Source: Chloroflexota bacterium (GTDB lineage: Bacteria > Chloroflexota > Dehalococcoidia > JACPQD01). From it: a stretch of DNA of 64,000 bases. The position numbers and the translations under genes are program-made. Below, piece after piece: positions 1 through 8,589 of this stretch. Positions within the stretch are counted from its first letter, which is position 1, and every line of letters starts with the position of its first letter. The notes under the pieces are model-generated. The model was not told the DNA's origin, searched no databases, and worked only from the letters and a program-made list of their open reading frames with translations. The stretch is from positions 1 through 64,000 of the forward strand of contig JACPQD010000032.1 of assembly GCA_016190665.1 (NCBI GenBank). Reading direction: 5' to 3'.

Positions 1-778
1 CAGCGAGGTTGGCCCTGGTAAGATTGGCCCCGGTGAGGTTGGACCCGCTCAGGTTGGCCCCGCTCAGGTTGGCCGCGGTGAAGTCCGCCCCGCGGAGGTC
101 CAAAGCGTGGAGGTCGGCGCCAGCGAATTCCACACCCTTGCAGTCAGTGAACCTCCGGGAGTTGTCCGTCCACGTGGTGTCACACAGCCTGGCCCTGGTC
201 AGGTCGACCCCACTCGGCATTGCTCAAGTTGGCCTTGGTCAGGTTGGCATTGGTCAGGTGGGGGCCGAACCGGCTCGCTGCGGTCAGGTGGGCACCGCTC
301 AGGACGGGCGGAACGCCGATCAGATCGGCGCCGGTCAGGTCCGCCCCGCTCAAGTTGGCTCCCCAAAGGGCGGCGCCGCTCAGGTTCGCCCCGGTCAAGT
401 TGGCGCCGCTCAAGTTGGACCATTCAAGTCTGGCCCGCCAGAGCCTGGTCCGGCTCAGGTTGGCTCCGCTCAGGTCGGCCCCGACCAGCCACACCGCACC
501 CAGGTTCACCCCGCTCAGATCGACCCCGGGGCACTTGGTTCCACCTTGATCTGGCACCCGCCCACCGTGAGACCCGGCAACGCCCCGGCCAGGGACGTCT
601 CCACATAGTCCCGGAAGTCCTGGCTCACCAGTGCGGCCCCGCCGCCAAAGACGAGGATGGCGGCCAGGAGCCCCCCGTCCGGAATCCCTAACTTTGCCTC
701 TTCCCAAAGCTGAGCGCCAAGAGCTTTGCTACTGCCCCCAATGCAGGTTACGTGGCCCCCAGATGCCGGTGCCGCCAA
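1..778 (-). pseudogene. Pentapeptide-repeat protein, frameshifted twice, cut by window edge
   Basis: Read on the minus strand, this region encodes an N-terminal hydrophobic segment (around 610-680) followed by many A(D/N)LSG-type pentapeptide repeats that continue to base 1. The repeats lie in three successive frames: the N-terminal frame stops at about 515, the main repeat frame takes over near 530 and stops at 180, and repeats resume in another frame from about 212 leftwards. Both switches lie at short C/G runs, so they may be real mutations or sequencing errors. Pentapeptide repeats fold as a right-handed quadrilateral beta-helix. The hydrophobic segment suggests membrane anchoring. The start is uncertain; the TTG at 778 overlaps the end of the preceding gene. 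The true length is unknown because the C terminus lies outside the window. Confidence 0.7.
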
Positions 779-1226
779 TGGGGTTATCAGTCCATTTGAC
801 CTCGGACCAACTTAATTGAAGCCCGGAATAGGGAATACCCTGTTCGTAGAGTTCAATCATAGCAAGGCCCTTATAGTCAAAGACCTCGACGTGGCCGCCC
901 GGCTGTACGAGCGCCTCACCCATGTGGAAGTAGAAGTAACCCCATTGACGCATATACCCTCCAAATCCATAATGGCGATGATACCCGTGCAGCTTTATCG
1001 GATGCTGGCGGGTGTTCGTTACCACTAGTCTGCCAATGGAAGCGCCGATCCAACCACTTTCCAGTACCAGCACGTAGCTGTATTCAGGGTCTATGTAGGC
1101 TGATCCCAGCAGCTTACGGCCGCTGCCCGGCAGCCCGGTGACGAATCCTACTACGAGGACCGCCAGCACCAGCACGGCTACAATGCCGCTGACGATCTTT
1201 GTCCGCCGTCTGAAATGGATTTTCAT
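729..1226 (-). CDS. Membrane-anchored hypothetical protein, paralogue A
   Basis: A 165-residue protein of unknown function with a basic N terminus (MKIHFRRRTK) and one hydrophobic helix at about residues 12-31, so the remainder is probably outside the membrane. It is a close paralogue of the protein at 3454-3957. The first 45 residues are almost identical, and the VFDYKG and SDNPIGGTGIWG-like segments near the C terminus are conserved, while the middle diverges. The start at 1226 has a GAGAGGGA-type ribosome site; a longer ORF to 1298 would run into the promoter. Its upstream region is duplicated together with the gene. No family recognised. Confidence 0.8.
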   Translation of the reverse strand: MKIHFRRRTKIVSGIVAVLVLAVLVVGFVTGLPGSGRKLLGSAYIDPEYSYVLVLESGWIGASIGRLVVTNTRQHPIKLHGYHRHYGFGGYMRQWGYFYFHMGEALVQPGGHVEVFDYKGLAMIELYEQGIPYSGLQLSWSEVKWTDNPIGGTGIWGPRNLHWGQ

Positions 1227-1288
1227 GGTCTGCTGTCCCTCTCTTGTGGTTCTTCTCAGACCGCCTCCGAAGGTCTCATCTGGCCCGC

Positions 1289-1322
1289 ACCATAACACTC
1301 CCTTGTGTCACGACGTGTGTCA
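1289..1322 (-). promoter_or_regulatory. Direct-repeat promoter element, copy 1
   Basis: On the minus strand TGACAC occurs twice with a 12-bp period (complement at 1317-1322 and 1305-1310), followed after 10 bp by a TATGGT -10-like hexamer (1289-1294). The same arrangement, with identical spacings, precedes the genes starting at 3957 and 4956. The distal repeat overlaps the stop codon of the S9 peptidase gene. It probably drives paralogue A. The tandem repeat suggests a dimeric activator or an unusual -35 region. Promoter function is inferred. Confidence 0.6.
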
Positions 1323-3395
1323 GTGGTTGGGGGCGGGAATGCTGGCTTGTGCTGGAATCCATTTCTCGAACCATTCCAGGTTGCGCTGCATCACATCCAT
1401 GATCAATCTCGGCTCTATTTCCCCATGGCCGAAGCGCGGATAGGCCACCATCTTCACCGGCCGCCCCATAGCCTTAAGGGCCGAATAGAACTCCTGGGCC
1501 TGCCCGAAGGGAACGCGCGGGTCGTTGACGCCGTGCTGGATAAGGGTGGGAGCCGTCACATTCTTGACATGGGCGATGGGCGAGCGTGACAGATACAAAT
1601 CCAGGCCGTCCCAGAAGCGCCCGCCAAGATAATAAGGTAGGGCCAGGGTCCAGTCCGAGGTGCCGGCCATGCTCATCAGGTTAGTCGGGCCGGCGCCCAC
1701 CGAAGCCGCCTTGAAGCGGTCGGACTGAGTTATGGCCCAGGCCGTCATGTACCCGCCATAGCTCCACCCCATGATACCCAGGCGGTCGGGGTCGGCTGTC
1801 CCTTGGGCGATCAGGCTGTCCACGCCGCTCATGAGGTCCTGGAAGTCCATGCCTCCCCAGTCTTTGATATTGGCCTTTCTGAAAGCCGCGCCGTAGCCGT
1901 TGGAGCCCCGGATGTTGGGCTGAAGGACGGCGTATCCGCGGGCGGCGAATATGGGGACCGGGTAATAGTTGATCGAGCCGTGGAAGCTCCGTTTCCAGTT
2001 CAACGCCGGCCCGCCGTGGGGATTGACCAGCAGCGGGTAGCGGTCTCCCGCCTGGTAGTCTAGCGGATAAGTCAGCAGCCCTTCGATCTCCGCGCCGTCG
2101 GACGACCGCCACCGCACGGTCTCGACCCGGGGAATGGGGAGCCGGGTCAGGGGGCCGTTCACGTTGCTCGCCTTGACCGGATCGAAGGCATCCACACTGG
2201 AAACATAGACTTCCATGGGGCTGGCGACGTTTTCCATCACGATGCCGAAGGCGGTGCGGGCCTGGTTCAAGGTCGCGCTCTGGATGACGTAATCTGTGGT
2301 TGAAAGGGCCCTCAGCCCCTTTCCATCTACGGCCAAAGCCCCGACGGCGCCGGCCGTTCCCTGGTCTTCAGTGAAATAGACGAAGTCCGCATCCCTGGAC
2401 CAGCCGATGAGCGTGGGCGCCTCGTTGGGGGTCCGGGCCAGAGGCCGGGCATCGCCTCCCTCCGCCCCCGTAATATAGACAGTCACCAGGCTGAAATCGA
2501 AGGCCGGGACATCGGTGGCGGCGAAGGCAATCCACCGGCCGTCCGGCGAGAACATGGGCATTGTCTCGGCAGCCTCCGAGCCGGCGAGAGCCGTCACCTG
2601 GCTCGTAGCCAGGTCTACCTTTGAAATATCCGAGGTCCACCCGTCCCCGAAGGCCGGGGTCCTGACGTGGGCGAAGGCAATGCTCTTTTCGTCCGGCGCC
2701 CAGTCCCAGGACATTACCGAAAAGTCCTGCGGCGTGAGCAAGCGGGGACTATCCGTCGCGCCCGTTTCGGGGACGGACACCACCCAGAGGCGTATCTGCT
2801 TGATATTCTCGTCGAGCACTTCGGCGTCGTTCATCTGCTGTAAGTTCCGGACCTCCTCCTCGGTCGGAGGGTCGGGCATGGTGAAAGCTATCCGCTCTCC
2901 GCTGGGAGACCAGCGGAAGTCGAGCACCGCGCTCTCGACGTTGGTGATCTGCCTGGCCTCGCCCCCTTGGGCGCTGGCCAGCCAGATGTTGCTGCCCCCG
3001 CTTTGATCGGAGAGAAAGGCAATCTGCTTGCCGTCAGGCGACCACCTGGGGCTGTGGGAGGAACGCTCACCACGGGTCAACTGTGCGGTGTTGCCTCCGT
3101 CGCTGTCGGCGACGAAGACCTGGGACACCATCTCGCTCCGGTCCTCGGTCATCAGGGCGCGGGAAACCGCGTAGGCTATCCTCCGGCCATCCGGGGACAC
3201 TGCCACCGCTCCGATAATGCCCACACTCATCATGTCCGCAATCGTCCAGCCGGGGATCGTTTCGGTGGAGGACGGCCCGGCAGCCTCATTCGCTCCCGGG
3301 ACGGTGAGTTGCCGGCCCGCTTTCGCCCGGGCGCCGCCCGCCAGGGGCAGGAGCAGTAAGGCTACCAAGAAGACCGCCAGTGCCCGCCTTAGCAT
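1320..3395 (-). CDS. Exported S9 family prolyl oligopeptidase / acylaminoacyl peptidase
   Basis: A 691-residue serine peptidase. A cleavable signal peptide (MLRRALAVFL, then a leucine-rich core ending near ARA) is followed by a TolB/WD40-like beta-propeller with repeated SPDG motifs, then the alpha/beta-hydrolase domain. Visible catalytic residues are Ser545 in GWSYGGY, Asp625 in HGVNDPRVP and His657 in FGHGE. The family cleaves short peptides, releasing dipeptides or acylated residues; the signal peptide places it outside the cytoplasm, suggesting peptide scavenging, in line with the dipeptide transporter at 48-54 kb. ATG 3395 is preferred to the TTG at 3410 because GAGAGGGAG lies 8 bases upstream. 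It follows the gene at 3454-3957 by 58 bp and is probably cotranscribed with it. Confidence 0.95.
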   Translation of the reverse strand: MLRRALAVFLVALLLLPLAGGARAKAGRQLTVPGANEAAGPSSTETIPGWTIADMMSVGIIGAVAVSPDGRRIAYAVSRALMTEDRSEMVSQVFVADSDGGNTAQLTRGERSSHSPRWSPDGKQIAFLSDQSGGSNIWLASAQGGEARQITNVESAVLDFRWSPSGERIAFTMPDPPTEEEVRNLQQMNDAEVLDENIKQIRLWVVSVPETGATDSPRLLTPQDFSVMSWDWAPDEKSIAFAHVRTPAFGDGWTSDISKVDLATSQVTALAGSEAAETMPMFSPDGRWIAFAATDVPAFDFSLVTVYITGAEGGDARPLARTPNEAPTLIGWSRDADFVYFTEDQGTAGAVGALAVDGKGLRALSTTDYVIQSATLNQARTAFGIVMENVASPMEVYVSSVDAFDPVKASNVNGPLTRLPIPRVETVRWRSSDGAEIEGLLTYPLDYQAGDRYPLLVNPHGGPALNWKRSFHGSINYYPVPIFAARGYAVLQPNIRGSNGYGAAFRKANIKDWGGMDFQDLMSGVDSLIAQGTADPDRLGIMGWSYGGYMTAWAITQSDRFKAASVGAGPTNLMSMAGTSDWTLALPYYLGGRFWDGLDLYLSRSPIAHVKNVTAPTLIQHGVNDPRVPFGQAQEFYSALKAMGRPVKMVAYPRFGHGEIEPRLIMDVMQRNLEWFEKWIPAQASIPAPNH

Positions 3396-3453
3396 TGTTC
3401 TCCCTCTCAAAGAGATTTACTGCGTATGGCTGATAGCTGACGGCTTTTGGCGG

Positions 3454-3957
3454 TTACCAGCGAACAGGTTCATACAGCTGATCAAAATGCAGGTTAAGTG
3501 GCCCCCAAATGCCGGTGCCGCCAATGGGGTTATCTGACCATGTGACAGCGGACCAAGGTAAGGCATACCACTCATAACGCCCCCCGCCCCATTCGGCGAG
3601 TTCAATCAGAGCAATCCCCTTATAGTCAAAGACCCTGGTATGGCCGCCCGGCGGTACGAACTCCTCACCCATCGGCCTATAATTAGGGTAGTCCCCCCAC
3701 AGGTGCCAATGATACCCTCTCAGCCTTATCGTATTCTGGCGGGGGTTCGTCACCGTCATTCTGCCAATGGAAGCGCCGATCCAACCACTTTCCAGCTTTA
3801 GGAGACTGCTATTTTCAGGGTCTATGTAGGCTGATCCCAGCAGCCTACGGCCGCTGCCCGGCAGCCCGGTGACGAATCCGACTACGAGTACCGCCAGCAC
3901 CAGCACGGCTACGATGCCGCTGACGATCTTTGTCCGCCGTCTCAAATGGATTTTCAT
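3454..3957 (-). CDS. Membrane-anchored hypothetical protein, paralogue B
   Basis: A 167-residue paralogue of the protein at 729-1226, with the same basic N terminus, a single hydrophobic helix at about residues 12-31, and a conserved C-terminal block with VFDYKG and DNPIGGTGIWGP. The central part differs, as expected of an older duplication with selection on both ends. It lies just upstream of the S9 peptidase and shares the duplicated promoter with paralogue A, so the pair brackets the peptidase gene. No family recognised; the topology predicts an extracytoplasmic domain held by an N-terminal anchor. Confidence 0.8.
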   Translation of the reverse strand: MKIHLRRRTKIVSGIVAVLVLAVLVVGFVTGLPGSGRRLLGSAYIDPENSSLLKLESGWIGASIGRMTVTNPRQNTIRLRGYHWHLWGDYPNYRPMGEEFVPPGGHTRVFDYKGIALIELAEWGGGRYEWYALPWSAVTWSDNPIGGTGIWGPLNLHFDQLYEPVRW

Positions 3958-4018
3958 GGTCTGCTCTCCTCTCTTGTGGTTCTTCTTAGACCGACTCCGA
4001 AGGTCTCATCTGGCCCGC

Positions 4019-4052
4019 ATCTTATCACACCCGCGTGTCACGATGCGTGTCA
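4019..4052 (-). promoter_or_regulatory. Direct-repeat promoter element, copy 2
   Basis: On the minus strand two TGACAC repeats (complement at 4047-4052 and 4035-4040), 12 bp apart, are followed 10 bp later by TAAGAT (4019-4024). Spacing is identical to copies 1 and 3. It lies 62 bp upstream of the start at 3957 and probably drives paralogue B and the S9 peptidase. Confidence 0.6.
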
Positions 4053-4221
4053 CTGTGCAAGCTTTCAGTTACAAGGCGCCGGCTATTCGGCACCGTGTCT
4101 TCGATTCTCACCTTCCTTTTCGGTCTGATCCAGTACTAGTCTCCCCAGCGGCTGGTCGCCCACCATCGGGCCGACGGAAGCCACATGAGTCATAAGCCAC
4201 TTGGCCATAGGCCGTTTCTTT

Positions 4222-4956
4222 TTACCCGCCCACGCTCACGTAAACCGTGTGCGTCCGGGCTGGGGGCTTGTCCGTCTCCCACGGCCGCCGGTATTCCAGG
4301 GTGAAGAGCGTCCGGCCGGGTCCTTTGGCGACAAAGAGCCAGTGGGCCGGGCCGCCTGCGCCGGGGAGGGCGCCACCCGGGACGAAGTCGCTGGACTTAA
4401 GCTCCAGCACCGACTCATCCCAATCACCCACCGCCCAGCTAAACCCGGTGCTGGGGTTGGCGTCCAGGACGATCTCGAACTGGTCGCCCACGTTGGCCGT
4501 TACTTCCTGGTCCACCGGGACGGCCCGGAAGGTGACGGTGGCCGTGGCCCGGTCTCCATCGAAGTTGGACGCCTCCACGGTCATGGTATGCTCACCCGGA
4601 TCGAAGACCCGCGTCTCGGTAAACCCGACCCGCAGGACGCGGGAGCCAACGTGGAGCTGGACCTGGGTAGGTGAGCCGTCCAGGAGGACGCGGACGTTGG
4701 CCACGTCAATAGCGCTGCTCTCGCTGGCGATGAAAGCGGAGATGGTCACGTCCTGGCCCGCCGGGACTGTCGCGCCGTCCGCTGGCGAGAGGTCAGTGAT
4801 GGTCAGCCGGGCTTGTCCGCCGGAGCCGTCTGCCGCTGGGCCGGCCCAGGCCGGCCGCGTGCCTGCGAGCGGCTCGGCAAAGTCTGCCCAGGTGCTGCCC
4901 GCCAGCGGCAGCAGGAACAAGACTACCGAAAAGATCGCCAGTGGCCGTTTTAACAT
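4222..4956 (-). CDS. Exported Ig-like protein with C-terminal chagasin-type (I42) inhibitor domain
   Basis: A 244-residue protein with a signal peptide (MLKRPLAIF, ending near TWA), an Ig/cadherin-like beta-sandwich at about residues 50-145, and a chagasin-family domain at about 148-244. The three inhibitory loops are visible: NPSTGF (167-172), a glycine-rich GAGG loop (199-202) and RPWE (224-227). Chagasins block papain-family (C1) cysteine peptidases by inserting these loops into the active-site cleft. The signal sequence resembles that of the nearby S9 peptidase, and the leader regions are alike, suggesting shuffling of a common 5' module. Chagasins are not known inhibitors of S9 enzymes, so the neighbour is not an obvious target. 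Start ATG 4956 has GAGAGGAGAG upstream. Confidence 0.88.
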   Translation of the reverse strand: MLKRPLAIFSVVLFLLPLAGSTWADFAEPLAGTRPAWAGPAADGSGGQARLTITDLSPADGATVPAGQDVTISAFIASESSAIDVANVRVLLDGSPTQVQLHVGSRVLRVGFTETRVFDPGEHTMTVEASNFDGDRATATVTFRAVPVDQEVTANVGDQFEIVLDANPSTGFSWAVGDWDESVLELKSSDFVPGGALPGAGGPAHWLFVAKGPGRTLFTLEYRRPWETDKPPARTHTVYVSVGG

Positions 4957-4987
4957 TGGTCTCTCCTCTCAAGGTATTCCTTCCCGC

Positions 4988-5021
4988 ACCATATCACTGC
5001 CGCGTGTCACCGCGCGTGTCA
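4988..5021 (-). promoter_or_regulatory. Direct-repeat promoter element, copy 3
   Basis: Two minus-strand TGACAC repeats (complement at 5016-5021 and 5004-5009), period 12, then 10 bp, then TATGGT (4988-4993). This is the third copy with exactly the same spacing, here 32 bp upstream of the chagasin-like gene. Conservation at three separate genes argues for a functional regulatory site. Confidence 0.6.
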
Positions 5022-5233
5022 TTGGGAGGCGCTTCCAGCGATCAGTTCCCAACCAGGCGTCCTTGTCTTTCATGGTGTCCCACGCGTGGGCACAGCAGCC
5101 CGGAAGGGTGCGACCGGGGTAAAGCGATGCCTCGTATACGAAGAAAGGGCTGCCCGCCCTCAGGATTATAACACCGCCGTCAACCGGCGCTATTTGCTGC
5201 TGGCCGCCCCGCAAAGTCCGGAGGAGAGCAGCG

Positions 5234-7648
5234 TCATCGGCGCCGAGCAGTCTTTCGGATTTCTAACTGGCGCAACATGAGTCCTGATTGCACCGGGACA
5301 CCCCTCGCGGCCAGCGAGGCTGGTTCAGTCCCGGATTGCCGAAGGAGCGTCAGCGTCAGGCTGTACCTTCCCGCCGGCAGGGGCTCCTCCAGCTGCAGCT
5401 TCTGCTCGGTGATGGCCAACTGTCCCGCTTGCCAGATACTGGTAGGCTCCTTCCGTCTCAAAAGCTGACCTTCGGCCCGGAGCCGGGGCTGACCGCCTTC
5501 GTCGGCCAGCTCCAGGCGCCACCCGTAGTTGTCCGCTGCCTTCGCCTTGATGCGCCAGTAGAGCTTCGTGTTCAGGGTCTCGCCGGGCTCATAAGCGTCT
5601 TTCGGGAAAGTGAGACGGACCGTCTCCTCAAGTAACGGATGGATGAGTTGCTCGCCCCCGGGCTGGAAGGAGTCTAAATCGGTCTCATAGCCGAAGAGCT
5701 CCAGGGCGCCGTCGAAGGCCCCCGTCACGCTGTTGGCGGGGACTATCTGGGCAAGATGCGCCTGGTTTCCTCGTACCGTATGCAGGTCCACGGTGTCATA
5801 GAGCCGGGAGGCTCCGACGTACGTTAGCCTTGGCCGGCCCCCTGGCGCGCCCGTGGGATAGACCCCTGCGATGAGGCGGTAGCTGTCCTGAGGCAGGTCC
5901 AAAGGCGCCAGCAAGCCAAGATAGGTTTCAACGATGTCTCCTGATTTCCACCGATCAGTGGACTTGAGTTCCTCCCAGGGCTCGCTATCTTGAGTCGCCG
6001 CCAGCCTGTCCTGGCTGTCGAGTAACTGAATAAACATCGTGTAGCGCTGCGATAGCGCTCTGGCTGCCTCCCAGCGAAGGCCAACGGTGACGAAGCCGCC
6101 TCCGGTCACTTCCGACGGGCCAAGGCGTACACCCGTCAGTCTTAACGCGACTTCACCGGACGCATCTCGAAACTCGATCCTGCTTGTTTCCCAATCCCCG
6201 CCGGGAGGCCGGGCGAAAAGGACAGCTCGGTTTTCTCTGAGCTGCCACTCCCCGAGTCGCGCCCAGTTACTATCGAGCCACTGCTCCAGAGGGTAGCGGG
6301 GATCGTGTCGACCAGCGTTGGACATCACCAGCCATACCCGCTTGTGGGACCTGAGGCTGGTGGAAGGGCCGGCCTCTATTTCGTCCAGAGTATGGGTGGC
6401 CACTCCTGCGCCGCGGAAATGGCTCGTGAAGTAGCCGATTTGCCAGTTGGCATGAAAGACGACAGCGTCGCCGGGTTGAGCGTAGCGGTCTAGATGCTGC
6501 GTCAGCATGATCGATGGCGGCTCCAGGATATGGCGCTCCACGCGGTATGCGTCGCTCAGGGCGTACACCTGCGTGGCTGCAACGCCGACCAATACCGCCG
6601 GCGCCAGGAAGCGATGAAGGCCGCGCCATCCCAGCATCAGCATTCCCAGGAGCGTCAAATAGACTGGGGCGTAGATAAGGAGAAAGCGCGGCCTCACCGC
6701 GAAGGGGAAAACCTGGATGACAACGAAGCTTATGGCGATGGGGGTCAGCAACGCGCTGAAGAGCAAACACATGAAGGGTTTGCTCCGGTTGCGCCAGACA
6801 GAGAGGAACCCCAGCGACGCCAGGGGGATGAAAGCCAGCGATAACGGGCGGGCAGAGGCGTTGTCCAGCAAGACGCCGAGGTTGAAGGATATCCAGACCT
6901 GTTCGAGCAGCCCGGCCATGCCTGTGGCGGCCGGAAGGTGACTGATGACGAAGGCGGTCTTTTCCACTTGAGTTCGCGCGGCGTAGACCAGCCAGGGAAG
7001 GTAGAGGGCGGCAAAAGCGAATTGCGCGCCCAGCCACCAGGCGATGGTCTGGCGGTCTCTTTTCCTCAGGAGCCGAAGGAGGAAGTAAGCGCCCTCGGCC
7101 ACGACCAGTAAGGCGGCATAGTAATGGGTATAGAGCGCCGCGAGGGTCGCCAGATAGTAGGCGATCCAGCGCCCCCGGCCGCCGCCATTGATGGCTCGCC
7201 AGAAGAGATACAACGACAGGAGGACCAGAAAGGTGACCAGGCTGTACATGCGGATGAGGCGCGAATAGTGGACTAGCCCGGGGGACGCGGCTATCAGGAA
7301 CGCCGTCGTTACGCCCAGGGTATTGCCTCCCAGCTTCCTGCCCACAACTGCCCCCAGGGGCGCCGCCAGCACTCCCCAGAAGCTGGAGAGGAACCTCGTG
7401 GCTAACTCGCTGTTGCCCGCGAAAGCGGTCCAGAAGTGCAGGAGATAGTAGTAGAGTGGAGGATGGCCGTCGTAGATGCGCTCAGTGAGGATGCGGCCCA
7501 AATCCAGATTCGCCGTATAGACGCTGTAGGCGCTGTCGCCCCACATGGAAAGGTCGGCAAGGCCCACGACCCGCAAGAAGAAAGCCCCCAGCGAGGCAAC
7601 CAGGACCAGAGGGATGAACCACACCGTATCTCTCGGGCTGGCGCTCAT
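5234..7648 (-). CDS. Polytopic GT39/ArnT-like glycosyltransferase with C-terminal extracytoplasmic domains
   Basis: An 804-residue integral membrane protein. The first 390 or so residues hold about nine or ten hydrophobic helices, with an early acidic loop (LSMWGDSAY) and the GHPPLYYYLLHFW motif typical of the PMT/ArnT (GT-C fold) superfamily, which uses polyprenyl-phosphate sugars on the outer face of the membrane. Residues from about 400 on are soluble and predicted to contain two or three beta-sandwich domains. Substrate and acceptor cannot be told from sequence. GGAGGAGT precedes ATG 7648. It is the last gene of a run (pncC, Nudix, this gene), with a 39-bp gap to the Nudix gene. Confidence 0.85.
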   Translation of the reverse strand: MSASPRDTVWFIPLVLVASLGAFFLRVVGLADLSMWGDSAYSVYTANLDLGRILTERIYDGHPPLYYYLLHFWTAFAGNSELATRFLSSFWGVLAAPLGAVVGRKLGGNTLGVTTAFLIAASPGLVHYSRLIRMYSLVTFLVLLSLYLFWRAINGGGRGRWIAYYLATLAALYTHYYAALLVVAEGAYFLLRLLRKRDRQTIAWWLGAQFAFAALYLPWLVYAARTQVEKTAFVISHLPAATGMAGLLEQVWISFNLGVLLDNASARPLSLAFIPLASLGFLSVWRNRSKPFMCLLFSALLTPIAISFVVIQVFPFAVRPRFLLIYAPVYLTLLGMLMLGWRGLHRFLAPAVLVGVAATQVYALSDAYRVERHILEPPSIMLTQHLDRYAQPGDAVVFHANWQIGYFTSHFRGAGVATHTLDEIEAGPSTSLRSHKRVWLVMSNAGRHDPRYPLEQWLDSNWARLGEWQLRENRAVLFARPPGGDWETSRIEFRDASGEVALRLTGVRLGPSEVTGGGFVTVGLRWEAARALSQRYTMFIQLLDSQDRLAATQDSEPWEELKSTDRWKSGDIVETYLGLLAPLDLPQDSYRLIAGVYPTGAPGGRPRLTYVGASRLYDTVDLHTVRGNQAHLAQIVPANSVTGAFDGALELFGYETDLDSFQPGGEQLIHPLLEETVRLTFPKDAYEPGETLNTKLYWRIKAKAADNYGWRLELADEGGQPRLRAEGQLLRRKEPTSIWQAGQLAITEQKLQLEEPLPAGRYSLTLTLLRQSGTEPASLAARGVPVQSGLMLRQLEIRKTARRR

Positions 7649-7687
7649 ACTCCTCCGGTTTCCGACGGGTGGGGGTGCATGCGCGCG

Positions 7688-8110
7688 CTACCCTTCATCG
7701 GCCACCTGCGCCCACGTATCGGGAAGCCGGGGCACGGTATCAAAGACGACCAGCTCCGCCGGCTCGATCCAGGCCGTCTCGACATGCTCCCAGTCAGTGC
7801 GAATCTCCTCATGACCCTCGACCCGGAAGCGGAAGGGATGAACAATCCATTTCCTGCCCAGGTTTTCGTCCACCACTTCCAGAGTCTTTCCCTCTTTGAC
7901 CAACTCGAGGTCCTTTTCTGCCAGCCCTGTCTCCTCGCGGATCTCCTGGATGGCCTGCTCATGAGGCGTCTTGCCCGGGTCGATATATCCGGCCACGCCA
8001 CCCCATCGGCCCTGGTATGTGCCCACTCTGCTGCTTCTCTTGAGAATGAGAATCCTTCCGTCCTTCTCAAGGAAGCAGGTCACCACATGTTTCTCGTCCA
8101 AGTTGTTCAC
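7688..8110 (-). CDS. Nudix hydrolase
   Basis: A 140-residue single-domain Nudix protein that should hydrolyse a nucleoside diphosphate linked to some moiety X. The Nudix box spans residues 41-63 and ends in EIREETGL, which keeps the metal-binding glutamates. Two consensus positions differ: the first glutamate of GX5E is Lys47 and the arginine of RE is Gln. The GTG start at 8110 overlaps the stop of the PncC gene by four bases, so the two are translationally coupled. Pairing with an NMN amidase hints at nucleotide or NAD housecleaning; the exact substrate is unknown. Confidence 0.9.
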   Translation of the reverse strand: MNNLDEKHVVTCFLEKDGRILILKRSSRVGTYQGRWGGVAGYIDPGKTPHEQAIQEIREETGLAEKDLELVKEGKTLEVVDENLGRKWIVHPFRFRVEGHEEIRTDWEHVETAWIEPAELVVFDTVPRLPDTWAQVADEG

Positions 8111-8589
8111 CTCGTCGCTGCCAGGTAATCCCTCAGGATGATCAGCGCTGCCTCGGTTGCTCGACGCTTGTTCTCCATCCGGTCGCCAGAGAAGAGGCGC
8201 CGCTCAACCGTTGTGCCCTCCTTGGTGGACAAACCGACGAAGAATAGCCCCACCGGTTTTTCCGGTCGGGCGCCGCCGGGGCCGGCGATGCCGGTGTCTG
8301 AGAGGCCGATGTCCGCCTCAATCAGCTTCCTGACGCCCTCGGCCATCTCCCGGCAGGTCTGTTCAGAGACAGCGCCGTATCGCTCGATGGTCTCTTTTTT
8401 CACGCCGAGGACCTTCGCCTTCACATCATTGGAGTAGGCAACAACCCCGCCTTTGAAGCACAGCGAGCAGCCGGGCACGTCCGTCAGGCGGCTGGAGACA
8501 AGGCCGCCCGTGGCAGATTCCGCGACGGCGAGGGTGAGGCCTTTCCTCACCAGAAGGTCCTTTATTTCTCGCGCGAGTCTGTCTTCCAT
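8107..8589 (-). CDS. pncC: Nicotinamide-nucleotide amidase (CinA C-terminal domain protein)
   Basis: A 160-residue stand-alone CinA-C/PncC protein. Members deamidate nicotinamide mononucleotide to nicotinate mononucleotide in the pyridine nucleotide salvage cycle. Family motifs seen: AESATGGLVSSRLTDVPG near the N terminus, the GGVVAYSN segment, and SDTGIAGPGG with the following KPVGLFF. The N-terminal molybdopterin-binding half found in full CinA is absent, as in E. coli PncC. AAGGAG precedes ATG 8589. First gene of the minus-strand run ending with the glycosyltransferase. Confidence 0.93.
   Translation of the reverse strand: MEDRLAREIKDLLVRKGLTLAVAESATGGLVSSRLTDVPGCSLCFKGGVVAYSNDVKAKVLGVKKETIERYGAVSEQTCREMAEGVRKLIEADIGLSDTGIAGPGGARPEKPVGLFFVGLSTKEGTTVERRLFSGDRMENKRRATEAALIILRDYLAATR

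Noticed and set aside
1..520. CRISPR-like periodic pattern of GGTTGGC/CTCAGGTTGG units
   Set aside because: The 15-bp periodicity is the codon pattern of pentapeptide repeats; there are no unique spacers or constant repeats.
1320..4956. S9 peptidase and chagasin-like protein as an enzyme/inhibitor pair
   Set aside because: Chagasins are known to inhibit C1 cysteine peptidases, not S9 serine peptidases; adjacency alone is not enough.
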